Source: Danxiaibacter flavus
GTDB lineage: Bacteria > Bacteroidota > Bacteroidia > Chitinophagales > Chitinophagaceae
DNA: 64,000 nt
Reading direction: 5' to 3'
NCBI RefSeq assembly: GCF_041060425.1
Contig: NZ_JAULBC010000008.1
Location: 124,001-188,000 of the forward strand
The position numbers and the translations under genes are program-made. Below, one piece after another: positions 42,111 to 51,042 of this stretch (position 1 is the stretch's first letter; every line of letters starts with the position of its first letter). Below the pieces are notes generated by a model, which saw only the letters and a program-made list of their open reading frames with translations, had not been told where the DNA came from and did no database searches.

Positions 42111-42686
42111 CTATGCACGAGCATTCAGGTCAAAAATAAACCTGCCAATTTTCCCGCTTTCGAGAACGAAGTCAGCCTTAAACTTTTGCAACGCATGGTG
42201 GGGCATGTAGCTGACCTCTGATTCATCCGGGTCCTGAACAATGGTTAATCCCCCATTATCTTTTATAATCTTCAGGCCGTCGCCTCCATCGGCATTGGCG
42301 CCGGAAAGCAATATCCCAACCAGGTGTTCATGAAAGGTTGCCGATGCAGACTTAAAAACCACATCTATGCTTGGACGGCTGTGATGGATCTTTTCCGAAT
42401 AGTCCAGCGCGAAGGTTTTGTCTTTTTCAATCAACACATGGTAATCTGCCGGGCACAGGTAAATATACCCGGATTCTATCGTCTCTTTCTCTTCAACCTC
42501 TTTTACTTTCAGGTTACTTTTAACAGAAAGCAGTTCGTCTAAAGCCGATTCGAAATTTACATTCCTGTGCAAGACGATCAGAAACGGCACAGGAAATTCT
42601 GCCGGGATATATTTAAAGATCTTAAATATTACCTGCAGACTTCCGGCGGAGCCTCCGATCACGATCAGTTGAATATCCCTGTTCAC
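42111..42686 (-). CDS. CheB-type protein-glutamate methylesterase, catalytic domain only
   Basis: 191 residues. Catalytic Ser in IGGSAGSL, His in LHRN, Asp in LSGANADGGDGL. It lacks the usual receiver domain, so its activity must be controlled by a partner, possibly the adjacent receivers. It overlaps cheR by four bases. There are no MCP, CheA or CheW genes here. In such Bacteroidota clusters CheB/CheR-like proteins accompany hybrid histidine kinases and need not serve chemotaxis. Confidence 0.9.
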   Translation of the reverse strand: MNRDIQLIVIGGSAGSLQVIFKIFKYIPAEFPVPFLIVLHRNVNFESALDELLSVKSNLKVKEVEEKETIESGYIYLCPADYHVLIEKDKTFALDYSEKIHHSRPSIDVVFKSASATFHEHLVGILLSGANADGGDGLKIIKDNGGLTIVQDPDESEVSYMPHHALQKFKADFVLESGKIGRFIFDLNARA

Positions 42687-43504
42687 TTTAATTTCTTCCA
42701 GATTTTTTCTTTTGGATCTACCTGTTTGTAGCTGCCGGCAATAGATGAAAATCGCAATGATTCTTTCGATCCCAAAGCAAGAAATCCAAAAAGCTCAAGG
42801 CTGTTGTCAAACACACGCAGTACTTTAGCCTGTAGATCCTTTTCGAAATATATTAGTACGTTTCTGCAAAAAATAAGCTGGAATGAATTGAATGAGGAAT
42901 CTGAAACAAGATTGTGTGTAGAAAAAACCATTCGCCTGCTTAATGATTCGTCAAATTTCGCCAAATTATAGTTTGCAGTATAGTATGATGAGAAATCGTT
43001 GGTGCCGCCGGATGTCAGGTAGTTTGTTGAGTATTGCTGCATCTGGCTTATCGGAAAGATCCCCTTACGGGCTTTTTCCAACACGACCGGATTAATATCA
43101 GTACCGTACAATAGTGATTTTTGCAATAATCCTGCCTCTTTTAACAGGATGGCCATGGAGTAAACCTCTTCCCCGGTTGCACAGCCCGCATGCCAGATAC
43201 GGATAAACGGATACGTAGCAAGTACCGGAATGATCTTCTCCCTCACAGTTTTGTAGAAATAAGGATCACGCAACATTTCTGTTACGTTTACGCTTATTTC
43301 CTGAACGGCATGTTTAAAATAGACGGGATCTGTTTGGATACGTGCAGAGAAATCTCCAAAGCTTTTAAACTTATCCATCAGGTAAAGCCTGTGTAATCTT
43401 CGTGTTAATGAAGCTTTGGAATATTCTGTAAAGTCGTAGCCATAAATATCCAGTATATCATTTAGGAGATTGTCTATTTCTTTATCGCCAAAGTTAATTT
43501 CCAC
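42683..43504 (-). CDS. CheR-type methyltransferase
   Basis: 273 residues: N-terminal helical domain (GYDFTEYSKASLTRRLHRLY), SAM-binding HAGCATGEEVYSMAI, LYGTDINPVVLEKAR, FCRNVLIYFEKD. It is a complete CheR fold without tetratricopeptide repeats. It is coupled to the CheB gene by a four-base overlap and lies six bases after a single-domain receiver. It should methylate a receptor encoded elsewhere or act within this sensory complex. Confidence 0.9.
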   Translation of the reverse strand: MEINFGDKEIDNLLNDILDIYGYDFTEYSKASLTRRLHRLYLMDKFKSFGDFSARIQTDPVYFKHAVQEISVNVTEMLRDPYFYKTVREKIIPVLATYPFIRIWHAGCATGEEVYSMAILLKEAGLLQKSLLYGTDINPVVLEKARKGIFPISQMQQYSTNYLTSGGTNDFSSYYTANYNLAKFDESLSRRMVFSTHNLVSDSSFNSFQLIFCRNVLIYFEKDLQAKVLRVFDNSLELFGFLALGSKESLRFSSIAGSYKQVDPKEKIWKKLK

Positions 43505-43510
43505 AGCAGG

Positions 43511-43879
43511 TTAATTTAAATATTGACCCAGAAGCTTAAGCAAAATATCCACATCAATGGGCTTTGAAACGTAACCACTTGCACCTGCGGCCAGGCATTT
43601 TTCCTTGTCGCCCACCATTGCCTGAGCGGTTACAGCTATAATAGGCAAATCGGTAAAGGCATCATCTCTTCTGATAATTTCAATGGCCTCATAACCATCC
43701 ATATCCGGCATCATCATATCCATTAGTACAACGCCTATGCCGGGCTCGTTTTTCAAAAGAATAATCCCATCCTGTGCACTGGCAGCCGCCAGGCATTGAT
43801 AACCCTTTGTTTTTAAAGTTGCATTCAAGGCAAAGATGTTTTTACTGTCATCATCTATGATCAGTATTTTTTTACTCAT
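43511..43879 (-). CDS. Single-domain response regulator
   Basis: 122 residues from the ATG at 43879 (MSKKILIIDDDSKNIFALNA). Acidic pocket DDD, phospho-acceptor Asp in VVLMDMMMPDMDGYEA, Thr and Lys switch residues in AVTAQAMVG and VSKPID. It is very close in sequence to the third receiver of the large hybrid kinase upstream, which suggests domain duplication. An upstream ATG at 43930 adds 17 residues of no similarity. Confidence 0.9.
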   Translation of the reverse strand: MSKKILIIDDDSKNIFALNATLKTKGYQCLAAASAQDGIILLKNEPGIGVVLMDMMMPDMDGYEAIEIIRRDDAFTDLPIIAVTAQAMVGDKEKCLAAGASGYVSKPIDVDILLKLLGQYLN

Positions 43880-43971
43880 ATAACCAACATTTGCTTTTTC
43901 GTTTTTGTTGCTTAGCTCCAAAACTTTCATATTAAACAGAAATAAGGTTAAGCAGTATAATCTTTAGCGTA

Positions 43972-46900
43972 TTATTTTTCATATAGCCATATGCGCAGCA
44001 ACGAAATAAGCTGATCGGTATCAACCGGCTTTGAAATATAGTCAGACGCACCCACCTGTATACATTTTTCACGGTCTCCCATCATGGCTTTTGCCGTTAC
44101 GGCTATTATCGGAATTTTTTTCCAGCTCCCGTTTTTCCTGATCTGCGTAATGGTTTCAAAACCGTCCATTTCAGGCATCATAATATCCATCAGTATAATA
44201 TCTATGTCTGCGTTTTCCTGCAAAGCCTGTAATGCTTCCTTACCATCCATTGCCGAAATTGTCTGCATTTTATGTTTTTCGAGCGCCTTTGTTAGCGAAA
44301 AAATATTTCTTACATCATCATCAGCAACCAGTACTTTTTTATTTTTCAGCACATCATCCAGCGATCCCAGTTTCTTACTTATTCTTGCACTGTGTTTTTG
44401 TTCTTCCATAAGATGAAGGAACAGTGAAACTTCATCCAGAATGCGCTGATAGGAATGTGCAGTTTTAACAACGATCGAATCTGCATATTGCCTGATGCGT
44501 GACTCTTCAGATTTGGATAAACTTTTTCCTGTAAAGATAATCACCGGCACATTATCCAGGTCTGCATTGCGTTTAACGGCATCAAGCGTTTCGTATGCTT
44601 TTGAATCAGGAATGCCCATATCAAGAATTACACAGTCAATTTCTTTCTTCTTTAATGCCTGCATGCTTCCGCTGATGTCGGTAGATATCTCCGAATTTAC
44701 GTCATAGGTTGAAAGGAAATAAGAAAGCGCCTTTGCATGTTTGGCATTGTCTTCAACAATAATAACCTTCTTGGCGTCTTTCTTTATTACATATTCCAGC
44801 TTTTCAAAAATGTGTCCCATCTTTTCATAATCAACAGGCTTCGTAATAAAATCAACCGCACCGCGCATCAGGCTTTCTTTTTTCTGTTCAAATGAAGACA
44901 GCATGTGCACGGGAATATGTCTTGTGTGAATATCTTTTTTCAATTCATCTATCACTTGCAAGCCATCCTTTACCGGTAACTGGATATCCAGCAGGATGCC
45001 GATAGGCTTGAAAGTCCTGGCCAGCTCAATAGCTTCATCCCCTCTAACTGTTACAATGCCTTTATATCCTTTTTGCCTGGTGAAATCCAGCAATATCTTG
45101 GCAAAAGCCGTATCATCTTCTACAATCAGTATTGCTTTATCCAATGTTGTAATACCTCCTCTGTCGTCCGGTATTTCTTCAGGTATTACAGATGTTGTAT
45201 AGTTTAATAAAGTTGCTGTTTGCCTTTCAGTTTCCGGTTCATAATATTCATCCATGTCTGCAACTTCTTCATCAGTGCTTAAAATATCCTGACCCGCCGC
45301 ACTCTTAACCGCTGCAACGTTTTTGTTCATTGGTATACTTAATGTAAATGTGCTTCCCTTTCCCGGTTCGCTTTCAAGGCTTATATCGCCGGAAAGCAAT
45401 ATGGCTAACTGGCGGCTGATAGACAAGCCCAGGCCTGTGCCGCCATATTTTCTTTTTGTTGATCCATCAGCCTGTTGAAATGCTTCAAATACAAGCTGCT
45501 GTTTTTCTTTGGCAATGCCAATGCCGGTATCTTCTACTGTGAAATCAATATACCCTCCCTGTTGTGATGGTTGAAGGGAAAGCGTTATGTGGCCGGCATG
45601 CGTAAACTTTAAAGAATTTGAGATAAGGTTTTTCAGGATCTGATCCACACGCATCCTGTCGCTTTCGATATGCGCCGGTAACTCCTTGCTGATATTAACG
45701 ATAAAGTCAACATTCTTTTCCCTGGCAAGTGGCTGGAACAACATTTTCAGCGTGTTGGTAATTTCTTCCAAAGAAATATGTTCATATTCCAGTTCCATTT
45801 TGCCTGATTCGATCTTTGACAGATCGAGGATCTCGTCTATTAACTGGAGCAATCCTTTACCCGAGCTTTGTATAACACGTGCATATTCAACCTGATCCGA
45901 CAATAAATTCTGATCACTGTTTTCCACAAGCAGACGCGATAGCAAAAGAATTGAGTTTAGCGGTGTCCGCAGCTCATGTGACATGTTGGCAAGAAATTCT
46001 GATTTGTACCGTGCATTCAGCGCGAGTTCTTCTGCTTTCTTTTGTATTTCGAGATTGCGGATAACAATCAGGTGATTTTTTTCTTCCAGCAAACGTGATC
46101 TTTCTTCCAGCTCCTGGTTTGTTTCCTGTAGTTCTTCCTGTTGTACTTTCAATTCCTCTTCCGATGTTTGAAGTTTCTCGGCCTGTGCTTCCAGCTCGGT
46201 ATTCAGATTTTCCATCTCTGAATGTTGTGACTGAAGTTCTTCTGCCTGTGCCTGAGTTTCTTCCAGTAGTTCTTTTAATCTTAACCTGTTTAAGGCAGTA
46301 TTTAAAGCAATACCAATGTTTTCGGAACTGCGGTGCAAAAAATCAATGTCTGTTCCGGAAAAATCATCGAGCGAGCCGAGTTCTATCGCGCCAATTATTC
46401 TTCTTTCGAAATAAATTGGAAATGCCAGGATGCTTTTGGGACGAATGTTTATAGCACCGGTGTTGATATACAGATCTTCATTTACGTTCTGCAGCAATAT
46501 TTCTTTCTTACTTGAAATGCTTTGCCACAACAGGCCTTCTCCGGATTTTAGCGTTTCTTTCTCTGGTTCGGGTCTGAAGCCATAACTGTTTCTATAAATC
46601 AACATATTGTCCTGAAGCATATACAAAATACCGATCTGGCTGTTTGTATAAGTGCAGATAAAATCAATAACATCATAACACAGTTCATCCAGGCCCTGTT
46701 CGCCAACCATTCTTTCATTCAGCCGTGCAATTCCTTTTTCAAGCCACTCATTCTCGGATATGGTGTCGAAAGAACATTGAAGAGAAGCTGCCATCTTGTT
46801 GAGCGATCCGGCAAGGCTACCAAGGTTGTCTTTTTCTGAGGCATTTAAACGAAGGCTGAAGTCTCCGTTGGAGATGTTTTGCGCAATGTTTTCTATAATG

Positions 46901-47580
46901 GTTATCCTATCGTAAATTTCTTTTTCTTTCTTATTGAGTTCATTATTTAGCAGGGTTTTTTCTTCATAATCATCACTCACTCTTTTGTAAAAGAACACTG
47001 TAATAACGATGGATAACAATGCCGCAATAACAATCAGCATGGGCGTGAAGAACGACAGGCGGTTCATTTTATCCGTTCTTTCGGTCAACAGCCTGCGTTC
47101 ATTATCCTGCATGTTTTTTACAAGGATCTGCATCTCATCCATTGATTCTTTCCCTTCACGCAATTTTGAAAAATCCGGAGCCTTGTTTGCTTTTTCGTCA
47201 TCAATTGTTTGCTGCATGATCTTAAACCGTTTGGAAACAATTGAGTTGACTTTGTTTGCATTAATCTGTTGGGCGGGGTTGTCCAGCGTTAATTGCTTGA
47301 AATTATCAATGGCTGCTCTGACTCTTCCATACGCTCCGTTGTAAGGTTCAAGAAATTCAGTATTATGCGTTATCAGGTAACCACGTTGACCAGTTTCCGC
47401 ATCCTTCATATTGGTGAGAATGTTCTGGGTTTCTTGTATAACTTTTTCCGTGTGGTTTACCAATTCTGCGGTACTGGTAAAATTTTTTATAGAAATATAT
47501 GAAGCCGTTGAGCTGATAATTAAAAGAAAGAGAGACAAACCAAATCCTATCTGTAAATTCCTTTTGAAATCGTTTTTCAT
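43972..47580 (-). CDS. Hybrid sensor histidine kinase with three receiver domains
   Basis: 1202 residues. N-terminal membrane helix, CHASE3-like extracellular helices (TGQRGYLITHNTEFLEPY), second membrane helix, HAMP, GAF domain about 280-420, long Glu-rich coiled coil about 430-520, HisKA (FLANMSHELRTPLNS) and HATPase (GTGLGLSISRQL). Receivers one (ILLDIQLPVKDG) and three (ILMDIMMPEMDG) are canonical. Receiver two reads CVILDMGIPDSKA. It is the central signalling protein of the CheB/CheR cluster; the 92-base gap before the single receiver leaves co-transcription open. Confidence 0.92.
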   Translation of the reverse strand: MKNDFKRNLQIGFGLSLFLLIISSTASYISIKNFTSTAELVNHTEKVIQETQNILTNMKDAETGQRGYLITHNTEFLEPYNGAYGRVRAAIDNFKQLTLDNPAQQINANKVNSIVSKRFKIMQQTIDDEKANKAPDFSKLREGKESMDEMQILVKNMQDNERRLLTERTDKMNRLSFFTPMLIVIAALLSIVITVFFYKRVSDDYEEKTLLNNELNKKEKEIYDRITIIENIAQNISNGDFSLRLNASEKDNLGSLAGSLNKMAASLQCSFDTISENEWLEKGIARLNERMVGEQGLDELCYDVIDFICTYTNSQIGILYMLQDNMLIYRNSYGFRPEPEKETLKSGEGLLWQSISSKKEILLQNVNEDLYINTGAINIRPKSILAFPIYFERRIIGAIELGSLDDFSGTDIDFLHRSSENIGIALNTALNRLRLKELLEETQAQAEELQSQHSEMENLNTELEAQAEKLQTSEEELKVQQEELQETNQELEERSRLLEEKNHLIVIRNLEIQKKAEELALNARYKSEFLANMSHELRTPLNSILLLSRLLVENSDQNLLSDQVEYARVIQSSGKGLLQLIDEILDLSKIESGKMELEYEHISLEEITNTLKMLFQPLAREKNVDFIVNISKELPAHIESDRMRVDQILKNLISNSLKFTHAGHITLSLQPSQQGGYIDFTVEDTGIGIAKEKQQLVFEAFQQADGSTKRKYGGTGLGLSISRQLAILLSGDISLESEPGKGSTFTLSIPMNKNVAAVKSAAGQDILSTDEEVADMDEYYEPETERQTATLLNYTTSVIPEEIPDDRGGITTLDKAILIVEDDTAFAKILLDFTRQKGYKGIVTVRGDEAIELARTFKPIGILLDIQLPVKDGLQVIDELKKDIHTRHIPVHMLSSFEQKKESLMRGAVDFITKPVDYEKMGHIFEKLEYVIKKDAKKVIIVEDNAKHAKALSYFLSTYDVNSEISTDISGSMQALKKKEIDCVILDMGIPDSKAYETLDAVKRNADLDNVPVIIFTGKSLSKSEESRIRQYADSIVVKTAHSYQRILDEVSLFLHLMEEQKHSARISKKLGSLDDVLKNKKVLVADDDVRNIFSLTKALEKHKMQTISAMDGKEALQALQENADIDIILMDIMMPEMDGFETITQIRKNGSWKKIPIIAVTAKAMMGDREKCIQVGASDYISKPVDTDQLISLLRIWLYEK

Positions 47581-47585
47581 AAATA

Positions 47586-49067
47586 TTAAGGTTGTGTTTT
47601 TCCAGCCAGGTAATTATATAACGGAATAGTAAAATGGAAGGATGAGCCTTCCCCCAGTGTGCTATCAACACCGTATTCAAAATGATGTCTTTCAAGAATT
47701 TCGGCGCAGATATATAATCCTATTCCTAGCCCCTGAAAATTACCGACAGTTTTCTCTACTCTATAAAACTTTTTAAATATATTTTGTTGATCTTCCTCAG
47801 AAACGCCGATGCCATGATCCCGTATGAAGATCTTGATTTGATTTTTAGTAGTTGCCACCTCAACAAGAATTTCTTTGTTTACAGGGGAGTATTTAACAGC
47901 GTTTGCAAGGAAGTTTAATACAACCTGCTCAAGCCGCATTTCGTCTCCATAAATAAACCTGTTCGCATTGCCCCTCCGATGGATGTGGTAATCAGGGTGC
48001 GTTTGCCGCATCATTTCAATGGCGTTCGTCAGCATACTTTCACAATTGAATTCCTGCATATTGTATTTCAGCTTGCCGCTCTCAATTTTTGAAATGTCAA
48101 GCAGATCAACTACCAGGTTATTCAGTTTTTTTATTTGGTTCAGGGTGCGGTCTATATATGTTTTCGCTGAACTGTTTCCATCTACGCTTTGATCGAGCAA
48201 TTGTATATAACCCTTAATGCTTGTTAGCGGTGTTTTTAGTTCGTGACTGGCTATACTGATAAATTCATCTTTTTTCTTAACCGCCTGTTTTTGATCTTCA
48301 ATATCTGTAAACGTTCCAACCCATTTCACAATGTTATTGGCTTCTTTTACCGGCAGTACCCGCAGCAGATGATAGCGATAATCATTTTTATCGCGCATTT
48401 TTACACGTACCTCCATTTCCAGCGGCTTGCCGCTTTTTACTGTTCTTTCTATTTCATCCTGGATATTACCATCATCGGGATGTGCGACAGGAAATTCTTT
48501 TTCTGAAAGCGAATAGTTCAGCCATTGGCTGTTGTTGTATTCAAGCGTGCCATCGGATTTAGTAGTGAATGCAATTTGGGGTATTGATTCAAGAATGGAT
48601 TTCATTTCCTTCGCTTTTTCATTCATCTCTGATTCGGCCTTTTTCCTGAACTCAATCTCGTCTCTAAGATTATTCTGCATTTCGTTCAACTGCCGCTTTT
48701 GTTCATACAGCCGGTAAAACGTTTTTACTTTAAGCAGCAATATGTCCGGATCGATGGGTTTTATGATATAGTCTATACCTCCGGAAGTATAACCTTTGGT
48801 GATGAATTTTTTATCGGTGTTGACTGCGGAAAGAAAAATGATCGGGATATCCTTCGACTTACTGTAGCCGGAAATAGTTTCTGCCACCTCAAAACCATCC
48901 ATGCCAGGCATCTGAACGTCGAGAATGATAAGCGCATATTGGTTCTTAAGAACTTTTTTTAGAGCCTCTTCACCACTTAAAGCTGTATCTGATGGAAAGT
49001 TGTGTAATGCCAGGATTGATTTTAAAGAAAATATATTTTCTTGTTTATCGTCAACAATAAGTATCAT
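47586..49067 (-). CDS. Receiver-PAS-histidine kinase
   Basis: 493 residues, soluble. Receiver domain first (ILIVDDKQENIF, IILDVQMPGMDGFE), a Glu/Lys-rich coiled linker, a PAS domain about 155-260 (IPQIAFTTKSDGTLEYNNSQ), HisKA (FISIASHELKTPLTSIKGY) and HATPase (GLGIGLYICAEIL). It may sense through PAS and relay into the downstream hybrid kinase, which starts five bases after its stop. Confidence 0.92.
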   Translation of the reverse strand: MILIVDDKQENIFSLKSILALHNFPSDTALSGEEALKKVLKNQYALIILDVQMPGMDGFEVAETISGYSKSKDIPIIFLSAVNTDKKFITKGYTSGGIDYIIKPIDPDILLLKVKTFYRLYEQKRQLNEMQNNLRDEIEFRKKAESEMNEKAKEMKSILESIPQIAFTTKSDGTLEYNNSQWLNYSLSEKEFPVAHPDDGNIQDEIERTVKSGKPLEMEVRVKMRDKNDYRYHLLRVLPVKEANNIVKWVGTFTDIEDQKQAVKKKDEFISIASHELKTPLTSIKGYIQLLDQSVDGNSSAKTYIDRTLNQIKKLNNLVVDLLDISKIESGKLKYNMQEFNCESMLTNAIEMMRQTHPDYHIHRRGNANRFIYGDEMRLEQVVLNFLANAVKYSPVNKEILVEVATTKNQIKIFIRDHGIGVSEEDQQNIFKKFYRVEKTVGNFQGLGIGLYICAEILERHHFEYGVDSTLGEGSSFHFTIPLYNYLAGKTQP

Positions 49068-49183
49068 CGGTAAGTATAAAGATTAGCGATCAACGTATGT
49101 TAATTTTTAAAATAAATAATTATTTGTTGCAATATAAACAGCGTTCGAACCATGGCTTGGTTTTAGCTGCTTGTTAGATAATT

Positions 49184-50719
49184 ATGGACACAGCATACAA
49201 TTCCGCAAAAATAGAGCCGCAAATAATACTTATTGGTGCGGGAATAATGAGTGCTACCCTTGCCATATTGGCGAAGGAACTACAGCCGGGAATAAAAATT
49301 GATGTTTTTGAACGATTGGATGTAGCCGCAGCAGAAAGCTCAGATGCGTGGAACAATGCTGGTACAGGGCATTCCGCCTTCTGTGAATTAAATTACACAC
49401 CTGAGAAAGCTGACGGAAGCATTGATACTGCCAAAGCCGTTAAAATTGCTGAAGCTTTTGAAGTTTCCAGGCAATTCTGGTCCTATCTGGTTCAAAAGAA
49501 AATGATTGCCACGCCGGGCGATTTTATCCAAAATATTCCACACATGAGTTTTGTGTGGGGTGAAAAAAATATTGAATACCTGCGTAAGCGATATGAGGCC
49601 CTGACCAAATGCCATCTTTTCAAGGGCATGGCCTATACTGAAGATCATGACCGGTTAAAAAAATGGATTCCTTTAATGATGGAAGGGCGCGGTGATGATG
49701 AAAGGCTTGCTGCCACCTGCATGGAAATGGGAACGGATGTTAATTTCGGCAATCTTACGCGGATCCTGTTTCATCAACTCAAGAAGAGAGGTGGTTTTGC
49801 CCTGCATTTCAACCATGAGGTTAAAGATATTTATCGTGCAAAAAATAACGAATGGTGCATAAAGGTAAAGGATACGTCTAACGGGCATAAGCGTGTTGTT
49901 CAGGGCCGGTTTGTGTTTATCGGCGCAGGAGGCGGTTCGCTTCCGCTGTTGCTTAAATCCGGTATTCCGGAAGGAAAGGGTTTTGGAGGATTTCCTGTTA
50001 GCGGCCAGTGGCTTAAATGTTCCAATGTAGATGTTATTGAACAGCATCACGCAAAAGTGTATGGCAAAGCTTCTGTGGGAGCTCCGCCAATGTCTGTCCC
50101 TCACCTGGATACGCGCATCATTAATGGTCGTAAGGCATTGTTGTTTGGACCGTATGCCGGATTTTCAACCAAATTTTTGAAGAATGGATCATTCTTCGAT
50201 CTGATCAAATCCATCAAATTCAGCAATATTAAAGCAATGCTCGGGGCAGGCATGCATAACATACCACTTACGCGTTACCTGATTGAGCAGGTGCGTCAAT
50301 CACCGGAAGACAGGCTGGCCGCGTTGCGCGAGTTTTATCCGGAAGCGAAGATGGAAGACTGGCATCTTGAAATTGCCGGCCAGCGTGTGCAGGTAATTAA
50401 AAAAGATGAGGAAGAAGGCGGTGTGCTTGAATTTGGCACTGAAGTGGTGAGTTCATCCGACGGAACAATCGCTGCATTACTGGGTGCTTCTCCCGGAGCC
50501 TCAACGGCTGTATCAATAATGCTTGATTTATTAAAGCGCTGTTTTCCCGATAGAATAAACAGCGAGGCCTGGCTAGCTAAATTGAAGGAAATGATCCCTT
50601 CCTACGGTCAATCGCTCGCCAAAGATGAAAAACTCTGCAACGATATCCGTAACTGGACAAGCCGGATGCTGGCACTGAAGACGGAGGCTGTGGAGGAGGA
50701 GGTAAAAGACATCATTTAG
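49184..50719 (+). CDS. mqo: Malate:quinone oxidoreductase
   Basis: 511 residues. FAD Rossmann IGAGIMSATLAILA, WNNAGTGHSAFCELNYTPE, LAATCMEMGTDVNFG, GAGGGSLPLLLKSGIPEGKG and GASPGASTAVSIMLDLL are diagnostic of Mqo. It oxidises malate to oxaloacetate with electron transfer to quinone, replacing or supplementing NAD malate dehydrogenase in the TCA cycle. It is membrane-associated. It is monocistronic and followed by a GTAAGACA repeat. Confidence 0.95.
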   Translation: MDTAYNSAKIEPQIILIGAGIMSATLAILAKELQPGIKIDVFERLDVAAAESSDAWNNAGTGHSAFCELNYTPEKADGSIDTAKAVKIAEAFEVSRQFWSYLVQKKMIATPGDFIQNIPHMSFVWGEKNIEYLRKRYEALTKCHLFKGMAYTEDHDRLKKWIPLMMEGRGDDERLAATCMEMGTDVNFGNLTRILFHQLKKRGGFALHFNHEVKDIYRAKNNEWCIKVKDTSNGHKRVVQGRFVFIGAGGGSLPLLLKSGIPEGKGFGGFPVSGQWLKCSNVDVIEQHHAKVYGKASVGAPPMSVPHLDTRIINGRKALLFGPYAGFSTKFLKNGSFFDLIKSIKFSNIKAMLGAGMHNIPLTRYLIEQVRQSPEDRLAALREFYPEAKMEDWHLEIAGQRVQVIKKDEEEGGVLEFGTEVVSSSDGTIAALLGASPGASTAVSIMLDLLKRCFPDRINSEAWLAKLKEMIPSYGQSLAKDEKLCNDIRNWTSRMLALKTEAVEEEVKDII

Positions 50720-51042
50720 AAGACAGTAAGAGAGTAAGACAGTAAGATCGTAAGACGTGTAAGACCGTAAGACGCGTGAGACTGTAAGACGTGTAAGAAT
50801 GTAAAAGAAGAAGAGAATAAGAATATCTAAAACACCTGAGCTGCAAATAATAGCTAAAGAGTCTCGCCCTGAATCCTCAAATTTCAAATCTCAAATCTCA
50901 AATCGCTGAAACCTGGAAACCTGAAACCTGAAACCTGATACTTCATGCCTCATCCCTCACCCCCCATTTCATAACAATCAAGTAATAGCCACGTAACAAT
51001 TTGTTAATGCACGGATAAGAATTTCGCCCCAAAATTTTTTAC
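50720..51042. repeat. 323-base region with GTAAGACA and AAACCTG repeats
   Basis: 50720-50806 repeats GTAAGACA with drift, the same family as 33666-33745. 50877-50940 repeats TCAAATC then AAACCTG. The last 70 bases before 51043 are unique and probably hold the TonB receptor promoter. No ORF is credible. Confidence 0.6.

Noticed and set aside
42111..49067. A classical chemotaxis operon
   Set aside because: There is no receptor, CheA, CheW or flagellar/gliding gene; only CheB and CheR with sensor kinases are present.
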